From assembly GCF_014646335.1 (NCBI RefSeq), contig NZ_BMNG01000005.1, positions 124,001-188,000 of the forward strand: a stretch of DNA of 64,000 nt, given 5' to 3'. The notes under the pieces were generated by a model. It saw only the letters and a list, made by a program, of their open reading frames with translations. It had not been told where the DNA came from and made no database searches. Position numbers and translations under genes: made by a program. Below are positions 28,218 to 36,919 of the stretch, piece by piece. The stretch is from Streptomyces lasiicapitis (lineage in GTDB: Bacteria > Actinomycetota > Actinomycetes > Streptomycetales > Streptomycetaceae). Numbering within the stretch: the first letter of the stretch is position 1; each line of letters begins with the position of its first letter.

Positions 28218-29480
28218 TCAGACGGGCACGCCGAGTTCCCGCGCCAGGTCCTCCGCGTCCTCGCGCACCATCCGCGGCCCCGACGTCACGAGGCCCGGCA
28301 GCGCCGACCGCGTGTAGAGGTTGAACTGGATGGTCTCCGGGGACTCCCGGTGGGCGCGTTGCAGGTACGACACGACGGCGGCGCCCTCGTTGAGCAGGCC
28401 GTGCGCCCGCGCCGTCTCGATGAGGTGGTACGAGCGGCGGGTGGCCGAGGGGATCTCGCGCAGGTTCAGGGCGTCCGCGACCTCCAACGCCTTGCCCGGC
28501 TGCACCAGGTCGTTGTGCATGGTGATGGCGTATCCGCCGACGATGCCCCGCCCGAAGATCAGCCACGGGTGGGCGTAGTCGTCGCCGAGCCTGCGCGCGG
28601 CCGCGTCGGCCTTGTCCCAGTACCGCCACGCGTCCCCCGCCTGCCCGGTCTTGGCGTAGGACAGAGCAACGGCCAGGTACAGCAGTCCACGGCGGGCGAT
28701 GCACTCCGGATCGTCCGTGTCCGGCAGCAGGGCGACGGCCTGCTCGGCGAGTTCGACCCGCGCCTCGGCCGCTTCGCCCGCGTCGCGGTGGACGTGGTTG
28801 ACGTACCAGGCCGCGGCGGCGATGGCACGAGGGCTGTCGGCGTCCTGCGCCGCCGTCATCGCCCGGTCGCCGGTGAGCATGATCAGGTCCGGGGCGGGCT
28901 GGAAGGACAGGAACAACTGCGCCAGGTGGTAGGCCTCGGCCTGCGCCATCAGCGCCTTGCGGCGGTCCGCGCCTTCGAGGGTCCGGGCGGCGTGCCGGGT
29001 GTCGGCGAGCAGTGCGGGCAGGAGCCGGCCGATGCGGGTGCGGTTGCCCTCGCCGAAGTCGCGCCGGGCTGCGGGCTGTTCAGTCGCGTGCCACAGCTTC
29101 CACGCCTGCCGCAGTCTGGCGGCGAGCACGTCGACCGGCTCGGCCGGTCGGGCGGCGGTGGCCAACTGGGGCTTGTTCAAGGCCTGTTTGACGACGGGCA
29201 GTTGCCGGTGCTCGGCCTTGGTGAAACTGGCGGCGGCGATGCGTTCGTCCCCGGTGAGCTCCGCGATGTCCTCGACCCCGAGGACCTGCGCGAGCCGCAG
29301 CAGCTTGGGCAGCCGGGGCATCGCGATGGTGCCCCGCTCGACGGCCTTCACCCACTCCTCGGAGTGCCCCATCACGTCCGCGACGTACGCACGCGTCCTG
29401 CCCGTACGGGTCCGCGCGCGCTGCACACGCTGGCCGAAGGTGAGCTGAGGTACCTCACCGGTGTCGGGGGTCTCGGGCAT
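28218..29480 (-). CDS. XRE regulator with TPR-like domain
   Basis: Started at ATG 29480, preceded by CGGAGGCG; 420 residues. Residues 12-70 form an XRE helix-turn-helix (FGQRVQRARTRTGRTRAYVADVMGHSEEWVKAVERGTIAMPRLPKLLRLAQVLG). The rest is alpha-helical with repeated pairs of helices, like the TPR-type sensor of regulators that bind peptides or partner proteins (AEAYHLAQLFLSFQPAPDLIMLTGDRAM, SPRAIAAAAWYVNHVH, SYAKTGQAGDAWRYWDKADAAA). Regulator of this type is common beside small unknown genes like the two downstream ones. Confidence 0.8.
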   Translation of the reverse strand: MPETPDTGEVPQLTFGQRVQRARTRTGRTRAYVADVMGHSEEWVKAVERGTIAMPRLPKLLRLAQVLGVEDIAELTGDERIAAASFTKAEHRQLPVVKQALNKPQLATAARPAEPVDVLAARLRQAWKLWHATEQPAARRDFGEGNRTRIGRLLPALLADTRHAARTLEGADRRKALMAQAEAYHLAQLFLSFQPAPDLIMLTGDRAMTAAQDADSPRAIAAAAWYVNHVHRDAGEAAEARVELAEQAVALLPDTDDPECIARRGLLYLAVALSYAKTGQAGDAWRYWDKADAAARRLGDDYAHPWLIFGRGIVGGYAITMHNDLVQPGKALEVADALNLREIPSATRRSYHLIETARAHGLLNEGAAVVSYLQRAHRESPETIQFNLYTRSALPGLVTSGPRMVREDAEDLARELGVPV

Positions 29481-29605
29481 ACCGACGCCTCCGTTCAGAG
29501 CTCGACTCTCCGAACGTACCCCTGGAAGCCGTCCCGTAGGGCGGAACAACAGCCACCGCCCTCGCACGAGGCAGCGACCACCCGGGCCCAGAAGCCCCCG
29601 GCTCG

Positions 29606-29619
29606 CACAACCTTTCCCC
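29606..29619 (+). promoter_or_regulatory. 14-mer shared upstream of two FG-GAP genes (copy 1)
   Basis: CACAACCTTTCCCC lies about 100 bases before the FG-GAP gene at 29717, and the same 14 bases occur before the one at 38380 (38310-38323). Its role is unknown. Confidence 0.3.
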
Positions 29620-29716
29620 CACTCCGCCAGTCACACCCCCGGAACCCCACACCACCGTTCACCCAAGGTCCACCCCCTGGTGACCCCCCGTGAACCCACA
29701 AGCCCGGGAGCCCCAC

Positions 29717-31111
29717 GTGCGCGTAAGAAGCCTGGCCGTCGCGGTCACCACCGCAGCCCTCGCTGCCGGAGGACTGACCCTGCCCCTGGCCGGGACGGCC
29801 ACCGCGGCCCCCGCCGCCCTGAAGGACGACTTCAACGGCGACGGCTACCGCGACCTCGCGGTGGGCGCGCCCAAGGGCAACTCGGTGACGGTGACGTACG
29901 GTTCGGCGAGCGGCGTGAAGCCGGGCCGCGGCACGACCGTCACGCAGAACACCGCCGGGGTACCCGGAACAACCGAGACCGGCGACGAGTTCGGCGAGAA
30001 CGTCACCAGCGGCGACGTGAACAGCGACGGCTACGCCGACCTGATCGTCGGCGCCCCCGGCGAAAAGACCCCCGGCAAGCCCGACGGCACGGTCACCATC
30101 GTCTGGGGCGGCAAGAACGGCTTCAAGACGGGCGGCAAGACCCTCACCGCACCCAGCGCGGACGACCACCGCTTCGGCGAAGCCGCGAGCTTCGTGGACA
30201 TCGACGGCGACGAGGTGGCCAACCTCGCGGTGATCAGCGGCAACCACTGGTGGTACTACGCCGACGGCACCCCGCAGGACGGCCGCGCGATCCCCCTCGA
30301 AACCGACTTCCTGCCCAAGAACGTCCGCCTGGACGACATGACCGCGGGCCACTTCACGAACAAGGACGGCTACACCTACATCCTCGCGGGCGAGCGCGAG
30401 GACGGCGGCGCCTACACCGCGTACATGAAGGGCGGCGCCGGTGACCTCGGCTACTGGTCCGGCGTCCTGGCCGAGGGCGACGACCCGACGGCGACGCGCG
30501 GCCCGCTCGCCGGGGCCGACGTCAACGGCGACGGCTACGACGACCTGATCACCGGCAACCCGCGCGCGGGCAAGGGCGGTTCGGTCAGCGTCCGCCTCGG
30601 CGCCGACTCCAAGATGGGCGCCCCCGTGACGTACACGCAGGACAGCACGGGCGTGCCCGGCACGGACGAGACGGGCGACGGCTTCGGCTCGGCGGTGGCC
30701 GCGGGCGACGTGACCGGCGACGGCCGCGCGGACGTCGCGGTGGGCGCGCCCGGCGAGCAGGTCGGAACCGTACCCGACACGGGAAGCGTGACCCTGTTCA
30801 AGGGCGCGGCGAACGGCGGCCTGACCGGCGGGAAGACCTGGCACCAGGAGACGGCAGGCGTCCCCGGAGTCGCCGAGAAGAACGACTACTTCGGGTCGAC
30901 CGTACGCCTGAAGGACATCAACAAGAACGGCAGGGCGGACCTGTCGATCGGCGCGCGCGGCGAGGACATCGCCGGCGCGGCGGACGCGGGCGCGGTGTGG
31001 GTGCTTCGCGGTACGACGACGGGTCTCACCTCGTCGTACGCGACCTCCTTCAACGGCTCGGACTTCGGCGCGGGCGGCGCGGGGCGCGGCTTCGGCGAGA
31101 CGCTGCGCTGA
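29717..31111 (+). CDS. Secreted FG-GAP-repeat protein A
   Basis: Started at GTG 29717, before which GGGAG lies at ideal distance, matching the other paralogs. The 464-residue product has a classical signal peptide (VRVRSLAVAVTTAALAAGG...TATAAP, cleavage after ATAAP-like Ala near residue 31). Seven repeat units follow, six with a clear D-x-(D/N)-x-(D/N)-G calcium loop (DFNGDG, DVNSDG, DVNGDG, DVTGDG, DINKNG, DIDGDE) and one degenerate; units also show Gly-rich loops and P-G-E/T-x-F motifs as in integrin alpha beta-propellers. The chain ends at FGETLR. No cell-wall anchor. Binding partner unknown. Confidence 0.8.
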   Translation: MRVRSLAVAVTTAALAAGGLTLPLAGTATAAPAALKDDFNGDGYRDLAVGAPKGNSVTVTYGSASGVKPGRGTTVTQNTAGVPGTTETGDEFGENVTSGDVNSDGYADLIVGAPGEKTPGKPDGTVTIVWGGKNGFKTGGKTLTAPSADDHRFGEAASFVDIDGDEVANLAVISGNHWWYYADGTPQDGRAIPLETDFLPKNVRLDDMTAGHFTNKDGYTYILAGEREDGGAYTAYMKGGAGDLGYWSGVLAEGDDPTATRGPLAGADVNGDGYDDLITGNPRAGKGGSVSVRLGADSKMGAPVTYTQDSTGVPGTDETGDGFGSAVAAGDVTGDGRADVAVGAPGEQVGTVPDTGSVTLFKGAANGGLTGGKTWHQETAGVPGVAEKNDYFGSTVRLKDINKNGRADLSIGARGEDIAGAADAGAVWVLRGTTTGLTSSYATSFNGSDFGAGGAGRGFGETLR

Positions 31112-31178
31112 CGGCCCGAGGGCACCCTCGCCGGGCTCCGCCCCAACTCACGGACTCTTTCGGCTACTTGGAGACACC

Positions 31179-32615
31179 TTGCGTAAGAAGACTCTCTCCG
31201 CCGCCGCACTGTGCGCGGCGACCGTACTGGGCGTAGCGGGCCTGTCCGCGACGCCCGCCGTCGCGGCGGAACCCGCCCCGAAGCCGAAGTCGGACTTCAA
31301 CGGCGACGGTTACGCGGACCTCGCGGTCGGCGTGCCCGGCGCGGCGGTCGGTGGCAAGGCCAAGGCGGGCTACGTGAACGTGGTCTGGGGCGGCAAGAAG
31401 GGCCTGGGCGGCCACGGTTCGACGACCGTCAGCCAGGGCACCGCCGGGGTGCCCGGCACCGTGGAGAAGGACGACGGCTTCGGGTACGCGGTGTCGTCCG
31501 GCGACATGAACGGCGACGGCTTCACGGACATCGTCGTGGGCACCCCCGGCGAGGACAACACCGCGGGGGCCTCCGCGGGCACCCTCACCGTCCTCTGGGG
31601 CGCGAAGTCCGGTATCAAGGGCGGCTTCACGGCCGCCAACGGCAGGTACGCGGGCAACCAGATCGGCGGCCTCGTCACCACCGGCGACTACGACGGCGAC
31701 GGCGACCGGGACATCGCGCTGAGCACGAGGAACGACGAGAGCGCCGCGATGGAGACGCGCCCCGGCCCGTTCACTGCCGGGTCCCCCGCGACCCTGCAGC
31801 GCGTCGACAGCTGGCACTTCAGCGGTCCGCGCGCGGTGACGTCCGGGGACTTCGACGCGGACGGCCGCGACGACCTCGCGGTGACGTACGGGGGCATGGA
31901 GATCGCGGGCACGGCGGTGTACGCAACGGGGTCCGCCGGGGCGTGGAAGCAGACGTGGCGCGCGGGCGACACGGCGACGTCCCTCGCCACCGGCGACTTC
32001 GACGGCGACGGCACCGCCGACCTCGCCCTCGGCGAGGTCCGGCCCAACCCCGAGGCCGAGGAGGGCGACGAGGGCTTCTGCGCGGAGCGCGTGGGCGGCG
32101 CCATCGCCACCGTCTACGGCAAGTCAGGCACGACGCTCGGCGGCGCCGTGTCCTGCACGAACCAGGACACACCCCGGGTCGACGGCAACGCCGAGGCCGA
32201 GGACAACTTCGGCGCGGCGCTCGCCGTGGGCGACCTGGACCGGGAGGACGGCGACGAGCTGATCGCGGGCGCGAGTGCCGAGGCGGTCGGCAGCGACAAG
32301 GCCGCCGGCGCGTACTGGATCCTGGAGTCCACCGGCACCGGCAAGGAGCTCTACGGCAGCGGCGTCAACCAGACCTCCCCGGGCGTCCCCGGCGCGGCCG
32401 AGGCGGGCGACCGCTTCGGCGCGGCGATCGCCGTCGACGACTACAACGGCGACACCTACCCCGACTCGGCCGTCGCGGCCCCCGGCGAGAACGCCTCGAC
32501 CGGCGGGGTCTGGTACGGCACCCCGAAGGACCGCCCGTCCCCCCAGGTGTCGGTGACCCCGAGGACGCTGAACCTGCCGACCGCAACTCTGTACGGAGCC
32601 GTCCTGGCCCACTGA
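31179..32615 (+). CDS. Secreted FG-GAP-repeat protein B
   Basis: TTG start at 31179, with TTGGAGACACC upstream. The 478-residue protein has signal peptide RKKTLSAAALCAATVLGVAGL...VAA and seven calcium-loop units (DFNGDG, DMNGDG, DYDGDG, DFDADG, DFDGDG, DLDRED and DYNGDT). It is closest to protein F at 38380: both share GGKAKAGYVNVVWGG after the first unit and end in YGAVL. Two cysteine pairs occur between blades. The stem-loop and intergenic repeat downstream separate it from the next paralog. Function is unknown. Confidence 0.82.
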   Translation: MRKKTLSAAALCAATVLGVAGLSATPAVAAEPAPKPKSDFNGDGYADLAVGVPGAAVGGKAKAGYVNVVWGGKKGLGGHGSTTVSQGTAGVPGTVEKDDGFGYAVSSGDMNGDGFTDIVVGTPGEDNTAGASAGTLTVLWGAKSGIKGGFTAANGRYAGNQIGGLVTTGDYDGDGDRDIALSTRNDESAAMETRPGPFTAGSPATLQRVDSWHFSGPRAVTSGDFDADGRDDLAVTYGGMEIAGTAVYATGSAGAWKQTWRAGDTATSLATGDFDGDGTADLALGEVRPNPEAEEGDEGFCAERVGGAIATVYGKSGTTLGGAVSCTNQDTPRVDGNAEAEDNFGAALAVGDLDREDGDELIAGASAEAVGSDKAAGAYWILESTGTGKELYGSGVNQTSPGVPGAAEAGDRFGAAIAVDDYNGDTYPDSAVAAPGENASTGGVWYGTPKDRPSPQVSVTPRTLNLPTATLYGAVLAH

Positions 32616-32626
32616 CCCCCTCCCAC

Positions 32627-32659
32627 GGCGCAGCCCCCGCCACCCATGGGGGCTGCGCC
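32627..32659. terminator. Stem-loop inside an intergenic repeat
   Basis: GGCGCAGCCCCC and GGGGGCTGCGCC pair over 12 bp with a 9-base loop. Confidence 0.75.
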
Positions 32660-32718
32660 CCCTCTCCCCCTGCCTCATCGGCGCTCCGCGCCTCGCCCTC
32701 AAACGCCGGGCAGGCTCA
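32627..32718. repeat. Likely member of a dispersed Streptomyces intergenic repeat
   Basis: A GGGGCTGCGCC hairpin followed by CATCGGCGCTCCGCGCCTCGCC and CTCAAACGCCGG resembles an abundant short intergenic element of Streptomyces chromosomes (a GTCCTCAAACGCCGG-type block). Recognition is from memory of many genomes, not from a search. Confidence 0.5.
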
Positions 32719-32753
32719 TCCCCCCCAGCCATCCCCACCACCGAGAAAGATCC

Positions 32754-34223
32754 ATGAACACCCGCACCACCATCACCACCCTCCTCACCACCACCCTGGC
32801 CACAGCCGCCCTCACTCCCCTGGCCCTCACCGCACCCGCCCACGCCGCCCCCTCCCCCTCTCCCTCCCGCCTGACCGGCGACTTCGATGGCGACGGCCAC
32901 CGGGATGTCGCCATCGCCGCCCCCGCGGCCCCTGTCGGCGGCAAGAAGTGGGCGGGCCAGGTCGTGATCACGTACGGCACGGCGCACGGTCTCGCCCCGG
33001 CACGGCGGACCGTCATCAGCCAGAACTCCCCCGGGGTCCCGGGCGCGGCAGAGAAGGACGATGAATTCGGCCGCCAGACGGCCGTCGCGGACCTCAACGG
33101 CGACGGCTACAGCGACCTCGCCGTCGCCGCCCCCAAGGAGAAGGTGGGCAGGAAAGAGGACTCCGGCACGCTGATCGTCGCGTGGGGCTCCCGAACCGGC
33201 CTGTCCGGCGCGACGACGGTGAAGAACCCGCAGTCCCTGTACGGGAGTTACTTCGGCATCGGCCTGGCAGCAGCCGACTTCACCGGCGACGGCAAGCCGG
33301 ACCTGGCCGTGGCCGCCCAGGGCGACAGGGGCCCCAACGCGTACAGGATCCGCCTGATCCGCGGCCCGTTCACGAAGCAGGGCAGGACCGGCGCAGTCAC
33401 CTCGTACGCGGCCCCGCTGGAGCGCCCCGGCCTCACCGCGGGCCACATCAACGGCGACAAGAAGGCCGACCTGGTCATCACCGGCCTCCAGACGAACAAG
33501 GACGTGCTGGGCGCCGCCGTCTTCTACAAGGGCACGTCGTCCGGCCTGGGCAAGGGCGCCAAGCTGCGCGCGGGCACGACAGCCGCCGTCGGCGACCTGA
33601 ACGGCGACGGCTACGGAGACATCGTCCTCGGCAACCCCGACGACCCGGACATCGAGCCGTCCGGCTCCAAGGGCGGGGAGATCAGCGTCATTTACGGTAC
33701 GAAGTCGGGGCCGAGCAAGACCCGCCGCAAGACGCTCACGCAGTCCAGCGCGGGGGTGCCCGGCGCGTCCGAGACCGGAGACCATTTCGGCTCGGCAGTC
33801 GCGGTCAGCGACTTCGACGGCGACCGCCGCGCGGACCTGGCGGTGGGCGTACCCGGCGAAGCGTACGGCCAGGACCCCTACATCCACGGCGCGGGCGCCG
33901 TGGTCTATCTGCGGGGTTCGGCGGCCGGCCTCACGACGGCGGGCGCGCGGGCGGTCCACCAGGACAGCGCGGGCGTACCCGGCGAGCGGAAGGACGCCAA
34001 CACCTTCGGCGCCGCGCTGCTCGCCTCCGACGTGAACGGAGACGGCCGCGCGGACCTCACGGCCGCCTCCTCCACGGCTGACGACGACGCCGGCGCGATC
34101 TGGCACCTGCCGGGCGCGCGGGGCTCCGTCCCGTACTCCACGACGGACTCCACGGGCTTCGGACCGGGACAGCTCGGCCTGCCCAGGAAGTACTCGGAGT
34201 TCGGCGCGACGCTCGCGGGCTAG
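32754..34223 (+). CDS. Secreted FG-GAP-repeat protein C
   Basis: Started at ATG 32754 (GAGAAAGA upstream); 489 residues. Signal peptide about 1-32 (MNTRTTITTLLTTTLATAAL...AHA). Seven units: DFDGDG, DLNGDG, DFTGDG, HINGDK, DLNGDG, DFDGDR, DVNGDG. Two short basic inserts (RKTLTQ, LERPGL) vary. Ends at FGATLAG. Codon use and Thr/Ala-rich signal match proteins D and E. Confidence 0.82.
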   Translation: MNTRTTITTLLTTTLATAALTPLALTAPAHAAPSPSPSRLTGDFDGDGHRDVAIAAPAAPVGGKKWAGQVVITYGTAHGLAPARRTVISQNSPGVPGAAEKDDEFGRQTAVADLNGDGYSDLAVAAPKEKVGRKEDSGTLIVAWGSRTGLSGATTVKNPQSLYGSYFGIGLAAADFTGDGKPDLAVAAQGDRGPNAYRIRLIRGPFTKQGRTGAVTSYAAPLERPGLTAGHINGDKKADLVITGLQTNKDVLGAAVFYKGTSSGLGKGAKLRAGTTAAVGDLNGDGYGDIVLGNPDDPDIEPSGSKGGEISVIYGTKSGPSKTRRKTLTQSSAGVPGASETGDHFGSAVAVSDFDGDRRADLAVGVPGEAYGQDPYIHGAGAVVYLRGSAAGLTTAGARAVHQDSAGVPGERKDANTFGAALLASDVNGDGRADLTAASSTADDDAGAIWHLPGARGSVPYSTTDSTGFGPGQLGLPRKYSEFGATLAG

Positions 34224-34231
34224 GCAGATCA

Positions 34232-34301
34232 CTGACGGCTCCTAGCCGTGGACGGCCGTCGCGCCCAGCGACGGTCGAGAAACGGGTTCAGGAGCCGTCA
34301 G
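34232..34301. terminator. Long compound stem-loop between convergent genes
   Basis: CTGACGGCTCCT pairs with AGGAGCCGTCAG (12 bp), enclosing a second stem GGCCGTCGC/GCGACGGTC. Its right arm reaches the end of the downstream membrane-protein gene. Confidence 0.7.
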
Positions 34302-35043
34302 CAGCGCCCCGGCCGTCCCGCAGCCGAATCGCAGCCCTCCCCGACCCCGGATCCCTCTCCAACACCACATACCGGCCGAGAGCCGCGAGAGCGACCAGGC
34401 AGCCGCTCATCTCCAACCCCTCCTCCACCAGCGTCCCCAGCATCAGCACCGTGCGGTGACCGTGCTCAAGGGCCCAGCCATTGAACGCCTCGGTCACGAG
34501 CGCGCCCCCCAGATACACCCCCAGCGCAGCAAGAATCCCGTTCCGCAGATCGCGCGGAAGCTTCCGCGCCCACAGCACGGCACACACGGTGCCCGCCACC
34601 GCGAGGAGCGCACCGGGCAGCACCCACGCGTGGGTGGGCAGCGATCCCCCGGCCCACTCCTTCCACGACTTGCCGACCTCGCCGAGGCGCTCGTGCAGCG
34701 ACGCCGTCTCGTCGATGCTGAGCAGCGCGGTCGCGGCGGCGAGGCCGAGCCAGGACAGCCGCCCGGGCCGCGCGTCGGGCCCGCTGAGCAGCGCGGCGGT
34801 CAGCGCCACGCCCGCCACGGCAAGGAGCAGCGTGCTGTTCCACCAGGTGGCCAGATTGGCTTCGAGGTCGACGTTCACGAACCGGCGGATGCCCGGTATG
34901 CGGTCGTAGCTGTTGTACGCGCGGGTGGCGAGGTCGGCGACGAGCAGGGCCGCGGTGGCGGCTGCGGCGAACCGTAAGACGCGGCGGGCCGGCGGTCTCG
35001 CGACGTCACCCCCGAGTTGGTCATGAGTTTGCGAATCGGTCAT
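34288..35043 (-). CDS. Polytopic membrane protein of unknown function
   Basis: A 251-residue protein with about six hydrophobic helices (residues 24-42, 68-84, 95-110, 142-160, 172-190, 205-225), a basic N-terminus and a charged C-terminus. Between the helices are acidic/His-containing loops, such as SIDETASLHERLGEVGKSW and FNGWALEHGH, that might bind a metal or lipid. I recall no family name. It interrupts the row of FG-GAP genes and runs against them. Confidence 0.7.
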   Translation of the reverse strand: MTDSQTHDQLGGDVARPPARRVLRFAAAATAALLVADLATRAYNSYDRIPGIRRFVNVDLEANLATWWNSTLLLAVAGVALTAALLSGPDARPGRLSWLGLAAATALLSIDETASLHERLGEVGKSWKEWAGGSLPTHAWVLPGALLAVAGTVCAVLWARKLPRDLRNGILAALGVYLGGALVTEAFNGWALEHGHRTVLMLGTLVEEGLEMSGCLVALAALGRYVVLERDPGSGRAAIRLRDGRGAADGS

Positions 35044-35346
35044 GCGTACGGAGGCTAGCCGCTTGATCAGGGGGCCAAGTGACCGGGGCGCCCCGGATGT
35101 TGCTCCTCTTGTCGCCTCCTTGACGCCCCCTCAGGCACACCGCCGAGCACACCGCACGCGCCCGGCCCCAACTCCCCATAACGACAACGTAACTTCACGC
35201 CGCCCCCACACAACCCCCACACCTCACCGGCGGTCTCTCCTAGGCCAAGGTCCAGGCCAACGCACACGCAAACGCCCGGACAACCCCTGGCAAACGCCAC
35301 CGCGTTCCCACCGCATCCGCGACGACACCACAGGAGAGACCACCGC
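35044..35346. other. Gene-free stretch with divergent promoters
   Basis: About 300 bases between the divergent membrane protein and FG-GAP protein D. No gene, repeat or convincing operator seen. Stretches of C and A (CACACAACCCCCACACC) resemble but do not match the 14-mer seen before two other FG-GAP genes. Confidence 0.45.
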
Positions 35347-36861
35347 ATGGCACAGCGCGAGCGCACCACCTCCCGCGACACCGAACTGCCCCACAGACCG
35401 GGCCACCGACTGCGCCTCACCGCCGCCACCGCGGCCGCCCTGGCGCTCACGGGCGGGCTGCTCACGACCGCCGTACCGACGGCGACGGCGGCGCCCCGCG
35501 CCGAACTCCCCGCCACGGACGCCGACTTCGACGCCGACGGGTACGCCGACGTCGCGACGGCGGCCTCGCTCGCGTACGTGAACGGCAAGGCGCAGGCGGG
35601 CGCCGTCGCCGTCACATACGGGAAGGCAGGCGGTGTCGGCCGCAGCGTCTCGTACACGCAGAACAGTCCCGGGGTGGACGGATCCGCCGAGAAGGGCGAC
35701 CACTTCGGCACCGACATGGCGTACGGGGACTTCGACCGGGACGGCTACGACGACCTCGCGGTCGGTGTGGCCGGTGAGGACGTCGGCCGTGACAAGGACG
35801 GCGGTTCGGTCCAGATCCTGTGGGGCTCGGCGAGCGGCCTGAAGGGCGGCAGCACGGTGAAGGACCCGCGGCCGTCGAAGCACGACTGGTTCGGCGGGTA
35901 CCTGGAGGCGGCCGACTTCAACGGCGACCGGAAGACCGACCTGGCCATCGGCACCGGCACCACCGCTACCGTCGACATCCTGCGCGGCGGGTTCAAGCGC
36001 AACGGCGCGACGGACGGCCGCTACACGGTCACGCCGCGCATCCATGGCAACGGAGAGGTCGGCGTACAGAACCTGCACTCCGGCGACGCCAACGGCGACG
36101 GCGTCGAGGACCTGATCGTCAACGGCTACGAGAACGACACCCAGCGCGGCAGCAACGCCAACTTCTGGGTCCCCGGCTCCCGTTCGGGCCTCAAGGTGTC
36201 CGCCGCCAAGAAGCTGATGCCCGGCGTCATCACGGACCTGGGCGACACCGATAAGGACGGCTACGACGACGTCGTCATCGGCAACTACTGGGACAGCGGC
36301 ATCGCGGGCTCGGCCCGCGGCGGCGCCGTTCACGTCGTCCACGGCTCCCGCGGCGGCCCGTCCGCCGGCGACCGCGAGAAGTTCACCCAGAACACTTCCG
36401 GCGTCCCCGGCAGCGGCGAGAAGGGCGACTCCTTCGGCAACGAGCTGGACCTCGGCGACATCAACGGCGACGGCAACCTCGACCTGATCGTCGGCGCCCC
36501 CGGCGAGACCGTCGACGGCGTCTCCAACTCCGGCGCGGTGACGATTCTCTACGGCGCCGCCAACGGCTCCGGCATCACCGGCCGCGGCGCGAAGCTCCTC
36601 ACCCAGAACACGCCCGGCGTCCCCAACGACAACGAGAAGCACGACTTCCTCGGCACGGACGTCCACGCCGACGACCTGAACGGCGACCGCCGGGCGGATG
36701 TCGTCATCGGCGCCTACGGCGAGAACTCCCGCAACGGCGCCGTGTACCCGCTGCTCTCCCAGGAGGACGGCAGCCTCAAGGGCACCGCAGGCATCTACCC
36801 CGGCACGGCCGGCATCTCCGGCACGGGAACCCCGCGCCTCGGCGCCAACTTCGCCGACTGA
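35347..36861 (+). CDS. Secreted FG-GAP-repeat protein D
   Basis: A 504-residue secreted protein; AGGAGAG precedes the ATG. The N-terminal region is longer than in the sisters (about 20 charged residues before the hydrophobic core LRLTAATAAALALTGGLLTTA), cleavage likely after ATAAP. Seven units: DFDADG, DFDRDG, DFNGDR, DANGDG, DTDKDG, DINGDG, DLNGDR. The last blade is unfinished: the chain ends LGANFAD. Two Asn/Gln/Ser-rich surface loops. Function unknown. Confidence 0.82.
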   Translation: MAQRERTTSRDTELPHRPGHRLRLTAATAAALALTGGLLTTAVPTATAAPRAELPATDADFDADGYADVATAASLAYVNGKAQAGAVAVTYGKAGGVGRSVSYTQNSPGVDGSAEKGDHFGTDMAYGDFDRDGYDDLAVGVAGEDVGRDKDGGSVQILWGSASGLKGGSTVKDPRPSKHDWFGGYLEAADFNGDRKTDLAIGTGTTATVDILRGGFKRNGATDGRYTVTPRIHGNGEVGVQNLHSGDANGDGVEDLIVNGYENDTQRGSNANFWVPGSRSGLKVSAAKKLMPGVITDLGDTDKDGYDDVVIGNYWDSGIAGSARGGAVHVVHGSRGGPSAGDREKFTQNTSGVPGSGEKGDSFGNELDLGDINGDGNLDLIVGAPGETVDGVSNSGAVTILYGAANGSGITGRGAKLLTQNTPGVPNDNEKHDFLGTDVHADDLNGDRRADVVIGAYGENSRNGAVYPLLSQEDGSLKGTAGIYPGTAGISGTGTPRLGANFAD

Positions 36862-36919
36862 CCCCACCCCCCCCCAGGCCGGGCCCACCCCGGGCCCGGC
36901 CCCACCCCAAGGAGCCCAC

